Below, piece by piece: positions 32,884 to 42,018 of a DNA stretch of 45,042 nt (its first letter is position 1; the number at the start of each line of letters is the position of its first letter). This stretch comes from Candidatus Krumholzibacteriia bacterium (GTDB taxonomy: Bacteria; Krumholzibacteriota; Krumholzibacteriia; LZORAL124-64-63): NCBI GenBank assembly GCA_024762975.1, contig JANTGJ010000013.1, positions 1 to 45,042 on the forward strand, written 5' to 3'. A program made the position numbers and the translations under genes. The notes under the pieces were generated by a model that worked only from the letters and a program-made list of their open reading frames with translations, did no database searches and was not told where the DNA came from.

Positions 32884-33810
32884 CTATCGGACGACAGCGA
32901 CTTTCTGCTGATGCACCTCGCCACCGCTGTGCATGCGTAGGAAATAGGTGCCCTGCGGAACGCGGCGGCCATTCGCGTCGCGGCCGTCCCAGGCGACGCG
33001 GCCACTGCTCGAACCGCCCTCGATCAGGCGCTTGACCAGCCGGCCGCGGACGTCGAAAACATCCAGTTGCACCGTTCGTTGCGGAGCACCGGCAAATGCG
33101 ATCATGGTGCGCTCGGACATCGGATTGGGGCCGGCCGTCAGATAGCTTCCCACCCCCGAGTCCCCCACGGGCGACGAGGCCGGTGTCACGTCGAACGATG
33201 CATCGAGAGAGACTTCACCACCGTCGCCGCCCTCGCCGGTGATGAACATTTCGTGGGCGGTATCCGCCATCAACCAGTAGGTTCCGGCAGGCAGCGTCCC
33301 CACCTCATCGACGCTGGTATTGTCCCACGACACCGAGAAATCGAAAATCTGTTCACCCAACTCATTGTAGAGACTGACATAGCCATTACCCGGTCCTTCG
33401 GCGAATCCGGAAACGCTCAGATAGAAATCGTGAGCGGAAGTGAGTTGAAATTCCACTTCGAACGACGAGTAGGTATAGGACTGCAGTTCGATGTCCGGAT
33501 CCAGGTTTTCACCCCAGCCCCCCGAATTCAGGATCGCCGTCAGATTCGTGGGTGAAATCGACGAGATCTGATCGGAATAGATGTCGCAGTAGGTATCGCT
33601 AAAATTGATGGACGGAGCGACCTGAGCGTCGAACGGCGTGTACTGGAAGGATTCCTGGTAGTCGCCATCGGAGTACGAGTCGCTGGTGCCTTGGTTATAG
33701 AATTCCGCACTGCCCTCGACATAGCGAATCTGGCTGATGGGTATGATCTGCGCGGTCGCCAGGGACGGGACCAGCGCGAAGGCGATGACAATGAGAATGC
33801 GAGCGATCAT
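32884..33810 (-). CDS. Secreted beta-rich protein with FlgD-type C-terminal tail
   Basis: A 308-residue exported protein. Start ATG 33810 with GGAGGA upstream; signal peptide IARILIVIAFALVPSLATA. Residues about 25-210 are beta-rich and full of Ser, Tyr and Asp (SDSYSDGDYQESFQYTP), with SAHDFYLSVSGFAEGPGNGYVSLYNE resembling a pre-peptidase C-terminal-type sandwich. Residues about 225-308 are a FlgD-type tail (AGPNPMSERTMIAF, VFDVRGRLVKRL, WDGRDANGRRVPQGTYFLRM, ending VAVVR). It follows the second anti-sigma gene by 126 nt on the same strand and may belong to its regulon or transcript. Function unknown. Confidence 0.86.
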   Translation of the reverse strand: MIARILIVIAFALVPSLATAQIIPISQIRYVEGSAEFYNQGTSDSYSDGDYQESFQYTPFDAQVAPSINFSDTYCDIYSDQISSISPTNLTAILNSGGWGENLDPDIELQSYTYSSFEVEFQLTSAHDFYLSVSGFAEGPGNGYVSLYNELGEQIFDFSVSWDNTSVDEVGTLPAGTYWLMADTAHEMFITGEGGDGGEVSLDASFDVTPASSPVGDSGVGSYLTAGPNPMSERTMIAFAGAPQRTVQLDVFDVRGRLVKRLIEGGSSSGRVAWDGRDANGRRVPQGTYFLRMHSGGEVHQQKVAVVR

Positions 33811-33936
33811 GACATTCCTCCGGTACATGCGTTCAGGGGCGTCGGGCGCGCCGAATCCCTCGGCGGCGCGTACCCGATGGCCGAAATCGATTCCGGCCTC
33901 GGAGGACTCGTCGAATCTGGAGGAAAATGGTTCCCT

Positions 33937-34626
33937 CTATTTTTCGGAATCTCGATATTCGAAGAAGAAGCGGCGTTCACCCAGCCGATCGACCGCGACG
34001 AGTTCATGGCCTCCCGGCGTCAATCCCGAAGCGTCCAGGGTCAAAACGAAGGTGCCATACTCGTCGAAGGCCCCGGCTCGATCGATGCGAGCCACTTCAT
34101 GGCCGCCGGAGTCCAGGATTCGTACATCACACATCGCCACCGGCCCCTGGTCGTCATCCGGCAGGAAGAACGATAGTGTGATGCGGCCAGAAGCATCAGC
34201 AACGACCTCCGTGGCGCCGCCCCGCTCGACCTCGCTCCGCAAGGTCACCGGGTGTCCGATCGGAAGCATCGATTCGGGAGCGGAATCGGGGCCGAAGACC
34301 GCGATGGCCGCAATGGCCAGTGAGACTGCGGGAATCAGGAATCGGGGCGCCAGAAACCGAAGCACGCGGTCGCGCAGGCTCGGACCGGTCCCGGCGACCT
34401 CGAGTCCATTCAATTCGATGCTCGCGGACCGCAACCTCGCCAGGTCATCGGCACACTCGTCACACACGCGCAGGTGATCCGTGAGCGCACGCAGGTCCGT
34501 ATCGGCCAATTCATGGGGTGCCTCCGAATACAACACCAGGTGCCGACTCGGCGGATGGTCCGAAAAGATCACTGCTCCCTCGCTGCGGACGGCCTCTTCC
34601 AGCCAGTCATTCCCGGGCTCGTTCAT
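33937..34626 (-). CDS. Anti-sigma factor with long periplasmic domain (second cluster)
   Basis: A 229-residue membrane protein. The cytoplasmic part has the zinc anti-sigma motif H51-x3-C55-x2-C58 (HLRVCDEC). One membrane helix lies at about 96-112 (FLIPAVSLAIAAIAVFG). About 115 C-terminal residues face the periplasm and form a beta-rich domain (SGRITLSFFLPDDDQGPVAMCDVRI, GTFVLTLDASGLTPGGHELVAV). Its ATG overlaps the end of the ECF sigma gene (4 nt, ATGA), which means coupled translation. It should hold the ECF factor inactive. Because the preceding TPR-CHAT protease is also predicted to be exported, the periplasmic domain is a candidate substrate; this is inference. Clearly distinct in sequence from the first anti-sigma factor. 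Confidence 0.86.
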   Translation of the reverse strand: MNEPGNDWLEEAVRSEGAVIFSDHPPSRHLVLYSEAPHELADTDLRALTDHLRVCDECADDLARLRSASIELNGLEVAGTGPSLRDRVLRFLAPRFLIPAVSLAIAAIAVFGPDSAPESMLPIGHPVTLRSEVERGGATEVVADASGRITLSFFLPDDDQGPVAMCDVRILDSGGHEVARIDRAGAFDEYGTFVLTLDASGLTPGGHELVAVDRLGERRFFFEYRDSEK

Positions 34627-35189
34627 TGGGATCCTCCCCTTTGTCGGCGCAATTCATGGGCCCGCTTCCGGCAACGGGCGACGCGCGACTTGATCGTTCC
34701 GATCGCGACCCCATACTCGACGGCGAGTTCCTCGTAGGGAGTCTCGTCCGCCAGGAGTCGCTTCAACAACTTCCGGCAGGGCTCGGGCAGCAACGCCAGC
34801 ACTGCATATGCCCGGCGGATCTCCTCGTTCGCCGCCGCCCTCCGTTCCGGATGGTCGTTGTGCGCAGGCTCAGGTTCCCCGCTTTCTTCCAGGGATCGAT
34901 GCATGCGAAGGCGTGCGCGGCGAATCGCATCGATACAACGGTATTTCGCCACGCGCTCGACGTAGGTTTTCAGCGCCGAACGCCCCTCGAAACGCCCCGC
35001 GCCCAGGTTCCGCAGCAACTCGTAGAGAACATCCTGCACCAGATCCTCATTGCTGCGCAATCGCCAGGCATGCAGGCGCACGATTCGCTCGACCCAACCA
35101 CGGATCTCGCGATGGGCCTGCGCATCCCCGTGCAGGAACCCCTCGATACGTTCGGGGTCGGAAACTTCATGGAGAGAATCAGCGCTCAT
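34623..35189 (-). CDS. ECF-family RNA polymerase sigma factor (second cluster)
   Basis: A 188-residue sigma-70 family factor with regions 2 (about 10-90; NEDLVQDVLYELLRNLGAG, SALKTYVERVAKYRCIDAIRRARLR) and 4 (about 125-178; LLPEPCRKLLKRLLADETPYEELAVEYGVAIGTIKSRVARCRKRA). I chose ATG 35189 because it overlaps the stop of the TPR-CHAT gene by 11 nt, indicating coupling; the frame is open 22 codons further upstream but inside that gene. It ends overlapping the anti-sigma start. Thus protease, sigma and anti-sigma genes form a closely coupled unit. The regulon is unknown. Confidence 0.92.
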   Translation of the reverse strand: MSADSLHEVSDPERIEGFLHGDAQAHREIRGWVERIVRLHAWRLRSNEDLVQDVLYELLRNLGAGRFEGRSALKTYVERVAKYRCIDAIRRARLRMHRSLEESGEPEPAHNDHPERRAAANEEIRRAYAVLALLPEPCRKLLKRLLADETPYEELAVEYGVAIGTIKSRVARCRKRAHELRRQRGGSQ

Positions 35190-37644
35190 CGCCGACCAGC
35201 ACGAAAGGAGCCCAATAGTAGGGATGGCGATAGGGACGCCGGCCGTCGGGGTCACGAAAGTCGCGCAACCGGTGACGAGCCTGGGCCAGGGATTCGGCCC
35301 GGGAGAGACCCTCGCCGCGCCAGGCGCCGTAGAAGACCGTCATGAATTCGAGCGTCGCGCGATCCGGAACGCTCCACTGGCTGACCAATACCGAGCGTGC
35401 GCCCGTGCGCAAGAAGGCATGGGCGAAGCCGACCAGCCCCTCGCCTACCACCTCTCGACCCAGCGCCGAATTGCAGGCACTGAGCACCACCAGGTCGGCA
35501 TCCAGCCGCCAGTCCCTGGCGATCTCGCCCGAAGTGACCAGTCCGTCGCGAATCGTCTCCCCGCTCGCCAGAAGGACCGTGGGGGCCGGTGATTTCACCC
35601 GGCTGAGCACCAACGCCGAGGCATCGGCATCTTCGGCATCCACCAGGGCGTGGGTCGCGAAGTGTAATACGCGGTAGTGGTCGAGGTCATCGGATTCCGC
35701 CAGTCGGGCCACGGCGTCTTCGGATGCCTCAGCACCCAGTAGGACCGTACTGCCCTCCCAGTCGGCAGCCAGTGCAAGCACTTCGGCCCTTGTACCGGGC
35801 AGGGGCGGCAGGCGGTCCAGGTCTTCCCGCAAACCGTGCGTTGCCCCGCGAATCACATCGTCGGTCGGCCGGCGCGACGCAACCGCCAGGTGGTCGCCGC
35901 CCGGGAGAATCGGATCGCCGACAAAGAGCGCGCCACCTTCATTGCGCGCCTCGAATCCATGCAGCCATGAGCACACCTGCGGAGACGGCGCGTAGGAAAG
36001 GGTCCAGCGATCCGCCAGCCAGCGATCGTTGTCGTCCACCAGCGCGCCCACTGGAATACCCAGCATTCCGCTGCCCGGGATCACGACCAGATGCTTGACG
36101 TCGCGCAGGTCGTCCTCGAGCGGCGCGATGCGTTGGCGCCATACCTGATTCGCGGCCCTGCGCAATTCGGCCTGCGCACCCGGCTCGGCCAGCTCCTTGC
36201 GCAAGGACCCGATCGCCGCCTCGAAACGCGCAGCCCGGAACAGTTCGTGCCAACGCACCTGATCCCCACGCAACGACCAGGCCCACGCCCGAGGGCCATC
36301 CCCGGCATCGATATCCAGCCAGCCGATCAGCGCGGTCGCCTCATCGACAGGATTCGGCAGCGTCTTGCCCGGAAAAAGCACATCGGCCAACACGCGCCCC
36401 ATGCTCTTTTCCAGGGCCGTCCAGGCACCCTCGTCGTCGCCCTGCAGCAAGCGGGCGGCAGCCAACGCGCGCCAGGGACTGTCCAGGTAGGTGGCACGGC
36501 TGAGGCCCTCGCCGGTTCGGTTCCGCCCCGTCTCGAAGGATTGCGCCGCTGCCTCGAAACGCTGCAGCGCATCGGAAATCCTTCCATCGGCCAGATCCAG
36601 TTCGCCCAGTTCGCGTTCCAACTGGACCAGGGAAGAATGACCCTCGTCATAGTTCCGGGCAAAGAGTTCGAGTGCGGCCTTGAATTCCACACGCGCTTCC
36701 TCCCGGCGGCCCTCCGAAGCCAGGACCCGGCCCAGTCCGTGGCGAGTCATCGCGACATCCGGGTGTTCCTTTCCCACGGCGGCTTCGAAGTCCACGCGCG
36801 CCCGGCGAAACTGCTCCTCGGCTTCGGCAAAGCGACCCTGACGCCAATACAGCCGGCCCAGGTCGCGGTGCCCGATCGCCGTCTGGCTGTGCCCCGGACC
36901 CAGCGTGGAATCCCTCACCGCCAGGGACTCGACCAGCAGCGGTTCAGCTTCCTCGAACTGGCGCAGGGATACCAGCAGACGTCCGAGATTGTTCACGGCG
37001 GCCGCAGTGTACGGATGTTCACTGCCCAGACTGGTCCGCAGGCGCGCAACGGCGTCGCGCAGGGTGCGCTCGGCAGCAACCGGATTGCCCTGATTCTGCT
37101 GATTGATGCCCAGGTTGTTCAAGGTGATGGCCACGTACATGTGGCCTTCGCCCAGGTTCAGCCGTAGCAACCTGATGGATTCGCGCAGGGCGATTTCGGC
37201 ACGGCCGAAGTCGGCGGTAAAACCCAGGTGGGATCCGTAGTTGTTCAACGCCGAGGCCAGCTCCTCGCTGTCCGGCCCGAAGGTTGCGCTCAGGCATTCG
37301 ATGGCTTCGCGATGTGCGATCTCCGCGGCCTCGTATTCACCCGCCGAGGTCAGCAGGGGCCCCAGGTTGGCTGCCATCGAACAGGCCTCGGGAGAATCCG
37401 CGCCGAGTCGCTCGACCCATTCGGCGTGGTACCGGCGGGCCAGTTCGACGCCCTCCGCATAGCGACCCTCGCCGTACAAGCCGGCGACCTCCTCGTTCTG
37501 GGCCTCGAGATCCGGATGCAATTGCGGAGCAGCGGACGAAGACGCGCCGGCCAGGAGCGAGACGGCGACAAGAACGGCGAGGCAGAGTGCGCCTCCCCGC
37601 CAGGTTACGGCTTGCCGCGCGCTGGGCAGTTTCCAATCCCCCAT
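35179..37644 (-). CDS. Exported TPR-CHAT caspase-like protease
   Basis: An 821-residue protein. It starts with a signal peptide or anchor (WRGGALCLAVLVAVSLLAGASSS, no lipobox). Residues about 45-375 are TPR repeats of the Kinesin-light-chain type (LNNYGSHLGFTADFGRAEIALRE, VNNLGRLLVSLRQFEEAEPLL, IGHRDLGRLYWRQGRFAEAE). Residues about 515-820 are a CHAT domain with the catalytic dyad His665 (HFATH) and Cys724 (VVLSACNSALG), plus GLVGFAHAFLRTGARSVLVSQW and the C-terminal PYYWAPFVLVG. Both catalytic residues are present, so it should be an active cysteine protease. Start ATG 37644 has AGAGGGA upstream and lies 9 nt after acsA. Its 3' end overlaps the ECF sigma gene by 11 nt. TPR-CHAT architecture recalls Csx29, the protease of type III-E CRISPR that controls a sigma factor, though here no CRISPR parts are present. 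Confidence 0.92.
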   Translation of the reverse strand: MGDWKLPSARQAVTWRGGALCLAVLVAVSLLAGASSSAAPQLHPDLEAQNEEVAGLYGEGRYAEGVELARRYHAEWVERLGADSPEACSMAANLGPLLTSAGEYEAAEIAHREAIECLSATFGPDSEELASALNNYGSHLGFTADFGRAEIALRESIRLLRLNLGEGHMYVAITLNNLGINQQNQGNPVAAERTLRDAVARLRTSLGSEHPYTAAAVNNLGRLLVSLRQFEEAEPLLVESLAVRDSTLGPGHSQTAIGHRDLGRLYWRQGRFAEAEEQFRRARVDFEAAVGKEHPDVAMTRHGLGRVLASEGRREEARVEFKAALELFARNYDEGHSSLVQLERELGELDLADGRISDALQRFEAAAQSFETGRNRTGEGLSRATYLDSPWRALAAARLLQGDDEGAWTALEKSMGRVLADVLFPGKTLPNPVDEATALIGWLDIDAGDGPRAWAWSLRGDQVRWHELFRAARFEAAIGSLRKELAEPGAQAELRRAANQVWRQRIAPLEDDLRDVKHLVVIPGSGMLGIPVGALVDDNDRWLADRWTLSYAPSPQVCSWLHGFEARNEGGALFVGDPILPGGDHLAVASRRPTDDVIRGATHGLREDLDRLPPLPGTRAEVLALAADWEGSTVLLGAEASEDAVARLAESDDLDHYRVLHFATHALVDAEDADASALVLSRVKSPAPTVLLASGETIRDGLVTSGEIARDWRLDADLVVLSACNSALGREVVGEGLVGFAHAFLRTGARSVLVSQWSVPDRATLEFMTVFYGAWRGEGLSRAESLAQARHRLRDFRDPDGRRPYRHPYYWAPFVLVGDER

Positions 37645-37653
37645 CGGTTCCCT

Positions 37654-39615
<1,962 letters not shown>

Positions 39616-39691
39616 GGGTCGAGGCTCCTCGTCGGACGGTGGGTATTGCGGAAATCCGGAGCTGGAATCGCAAGCAATGATACTGGAGTAT

Positions 39692-39720
39692 GTTATACCA
39701 CTATTCTAGGTTTTCGACAA
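39692..39720 (-). promoter_or_regulatory. Promoter of acsA
   Basis: On the reverse strand, TTGTCG (39715-39720), a 17-nt spacer and TATAAC (39692-39697), about 75 nt upstream of acsA. The matches are four of six and five of six. The surrounding 293-nt gap is AT-richer than the rest of the window and holds no convincing gene. Confidence 0.65.
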
Positions 39721-39908
39721 GTGATATTCGAATCATTTTAACTGTGCAATTGGCTTGGCCGTGCCGGAGGAACCCTTGTTCGGGCGGGCCTGTCCCTGGG
39801 CTGAAGGGGTCTTGACCGACAGCTCAGATTTCGCCGGCGCCTTGGCGGCGAACTCCGTTTGCTCGTATCCTGGCGGACGAATCACGAAACACTCTCCGGA
39901 GGAATAGA

Positions 39909-40499
39909 ATGAAAACAACGAAGACTTTCGCGCTCACGATCGTGATGCTGCTGCTCAGCACGTTCGCGTTCGCGCAGGAGCATCCGGCCCACGACCAGCT
40001 CCAGGACTCTCAACACGAACAGGCCGGCGAATCCACCCATCCGGCCAAGAACGTGCTCGAGGCGGCGAAACAGGCCGGCGGGTTCGCGACCTTCCTGAAG
40101 ATCGTCGACGCTGCGGGTGTAACGGAGCGATTCGAGGGCAAGGGCCCCTACACCGTGTTCGCCCCTACGGACGAGGCCTTCGCCCGCCTGCCCGAAGGGA
40201 TGCTGGACGACCTGCTCCAACCGGCGAACCAGGCGCAACTGGCCGGGCTGCTGGCCAACCATGTCGTACCCGGCAGGTTGACCTCCGACCGCATCGAGTC
40301 GATGAAGGTCGCGAACGTCAACGGCCAGGACCTACACATCCGCGCCATCGGCGGTGTCATCACCGTAAATGGCTCGCGCGTCCTGCGCCCCGACCTGATG
40401 GCCGACAATGGTGTCCTGCACGGTATCAAGCTGGTGATCCGAACCACCGAACCGGTGAAACGCCCCGATCGCAAACCACTGGACCACCCCGCCCACTAG
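39909..40499 (+). CDS. Secreted fasciclin-domain protein
   Basis: A 196-residue exported protein with signal peptide (KTTKTFALTIVMLLLSTFAFA, cleavage near residue 22) and a His/Gln-rich stretch EHPAHDQLQDSQHEQAGEST. Residues about 46-180 are one fasciclin (FAS1) domain with the H1 motif YTVFAPTDEAFARLP and the H2-type end NGSRVLRPDLMADNGVLHGI. FAS1 domains mediate adhesion or binding in the envelope. Start ATG 39909 has GGAGGAAT upstream, an excellent ribosome-binding site. The transglutaminase-like gene follows 32 nt downstream on the same strand, so both may be one transcript. The ligand is unknown. Confidence 0.93.
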   Translation: MKTTKTFALTIVMLLLSTFAFAQEHPAHDQLQDSQHEQAGESTHPAKNVLEAAKQAGGFATFLKIVDAAGVTERFEGKGPYTVFAPTDEAFARLPEGMLDDLLQPANQAQLAGLLANHVVPGRLTSDRIESMKVANVNGQDLHIRAIGGVITVNGSRVLRPDLMADNGVLHGIKLVIRTTEPVKRPDRKPLDHPAH

Positions 40500-40531
40500 T
40501 TGCGGGATTTACCCTGACCAAGGGATCGATC

Positions 40532-41854
40532 ATGATGAAAAACCTCTCCCGATACGGATTGACCTTCGCGGCGGCCCTGCTGTGCCTGGGCTTCGCGTTG
40601 CCCGCCGTTGCCGCCGATGAGCCGATTGTCACGACCGACATCAAGGCGGGTATCGAAAAACACATCGCCCAGGAGGTGGAGAAGGGCGATGGCTATTTCA
40701 CCGTCCCCTTCGAGGGCAAGGAACTGAGACTGAAGCTGGTGCGAGTGCACGTGGAGTACCTCGCCACGCTCGGACCGCGCGAGCACTTCGCTTGTGTGGA
40801 CATGGCCAGCTCCGATGGCGAATTCTACGACATCGATTTTTTCCTGTCCGGCACGAAAGGGGATATGACCGTCACCGAAACCACGGTGCACAAGCTGAAC
40901 GGCGTCCCCTACTACCTATGGCAGCAGGCCGAGGACAAGACCTGGGTGCGCACCCAGGTCGACGATGCCGATGAGGCTCTGCTGGGTGTGATGAACGGCA
41001 CCGACACTTTCGAATTCCGCTACACGGCCACGCTGCCCGAGATCGACGCCGACGCGCGTTGCTGGTTGCCGTTGGTGAAGTCGGACCCCTACCAGAAAGT
41101 GACCGTCCGTTCCGTGAACGTGCCGGGCAAGCCCCAGACCGTGACCGACAGCAAGTACGGCAACCAGGTGATGGTGCTGGACCTGACGCCGAAGGATTCC
41201 GGCCAGAAAATCGAGATCGTCTACGACGTCGAACGCCACGAGAAGAGCGCCTACGCCGGCGATCCCGAAGAAGCGAAACAGTATCTTCTCCCGGAAAAAA
41301 TGGTGCCGTCGGATGCTACCCTGACGGCGGAGGCCGAGCGTGCCGTCCAGGGCTTCGACAGTGATCTGATGAAGGCCCGGGCCCTGTACGATCACGTCAT
41401 GGATACCATGCAGTACAAGAAATTCGGCGAAGGTTGGGGCCAAGGCGATGCCGTGTTCGCCTGCAACTCCCTGTATGGCAACTGCACCGACTATCACGCC
41501 TACTTCATCGGAATGGCCCGCGCCGTGGACATCCCGGCCCGATTCGCGATCGGCGCCTCGATTCCTTCGGACCGCAACGAGGGCGGCACCGACGGCTACC
41601 ACTGCTGGGCCGAGTTCTACGCCGAGGGCAAGTGGTGGCCCGTGGACATCAGCGAAGCCGACAAGTTCAGTGCGCTGTCGATGTACTTCTTTGGCCATCA
41701 CCCCGCCAATCGAATCGAGTTTTCCGTGGGCCGCGACCTGGAAGTGGATCCGATGCCGAAATCGGGGCCCATCAACTTCCTGGCGTATCCACTGATCGAG
41801 ATCGATGGCAATCCGCAGATGGTCCGGAGTCTGTTCCTGTTCAAGCGGGGATAG
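40532..41854 (+). CDS. Exported transglutaminase-like protein
   Basis: A 440-residue protein with signal peptide (LTFAAALLCLGFALPAVAA). The N-terminal about 230 residues are not recognised and look beta-rich. Residues about 270-385 are a transglutaminase-core domain with the Cys-His-Asp triad: Cys318 (YGNCTDYHAYFIGMAR), His357 (GYHCWAEFY) and Asp372 (KWWPVDISEAD). In bacteria such proteins are often proteases or amidases rather than cross-linking enzymes. Start ATG 40532 is preceded by AAGGGATCG. It follows the fasciclin gene by 32 nt, and a strong hairpin ends the unit. Periplasmic or secreted; substrate unknown. Confidence 0.9.
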   Translation: MMKNLSRYGLTFAAALLCLGFALPAVAADEPIVTTDIKAGIEKHIAQEVEKGDGYFTVPFEGKELRLKLVRVHVEYLATLGPREHFACVDMASSDGEFYDIDFFLSGTKGDMTVTETTVHKLNGVPYYLWQQAEDKTWVRTQVDDADEALLGVMNGTDTFEFRYTATLPEIDADARCWLPLVKSDPYQKVTVRSVNVPGKPQTVTDSKYGNQVMVLDLTPKDSGQKIEIVYDVERHEKSAYAGDPEEAKQYLLPEKMVPSDATLTAEAERAVQGFDSDLMKARALYDHVMDTMQYKKFGEGWGQGDAVFACNSLYGNCTDYHAYFIGMARAVDIPARFAIGASIPSDRNEGGTDGYHCWAEFYAEGKWWPVDISEADKFSALSMYFFGHHPANRIEFSVGRDLEVDPMPKSGPINFLAYPLIEIDGNPQMVRSLFLFKRG

Positions 41855-41902
41855 GCGCGAGCGCGAAGCTCTACCGCGGGGACCCCTTGCCCCGGCATGA
41901 AT

Positions 41903-41938
41903 CCGCCCCGGGACGATCACCACGTCGTCCCGGGGCGG
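41903..41938 (+). terminator. Strong hairpin after the transglutaminase-like gene
   Basis: A perfect 14-bp stem (CCGCCCCGGGACGA 41903-41916 with TCGTCCCGGGGCGG 41925-41938) and 8-nt loop, 48 nt after the stop. There is no T-run, but it is the strongest hairpin in the region. Confidence 0.7.
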
Positions 41939-42018
41939 TATCGGATCCGGGATCCCATCCATCGGCCAACAGATCGCCCGCCTTTACACTCGGAGTTTTT
42001 TCCCCTATCCTCCGATCT

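Noticed and set aside
35179-37644. TPR-CHAT protein as part of a type III-E CRISPR system
   Set aside because: No repeat array, effector gene or Csx30/Csx31-like gene is near, and the protein carries an export signal; only the architecture is similar.
39733-39918. Possible 61-residue protein on the reverse strand between acsA and the fasciclin gene
   Set aside because: No ribosome-binding site or recognisable sequence, and it overlaps the start and ribosome-binding site of the fasciclin gene.
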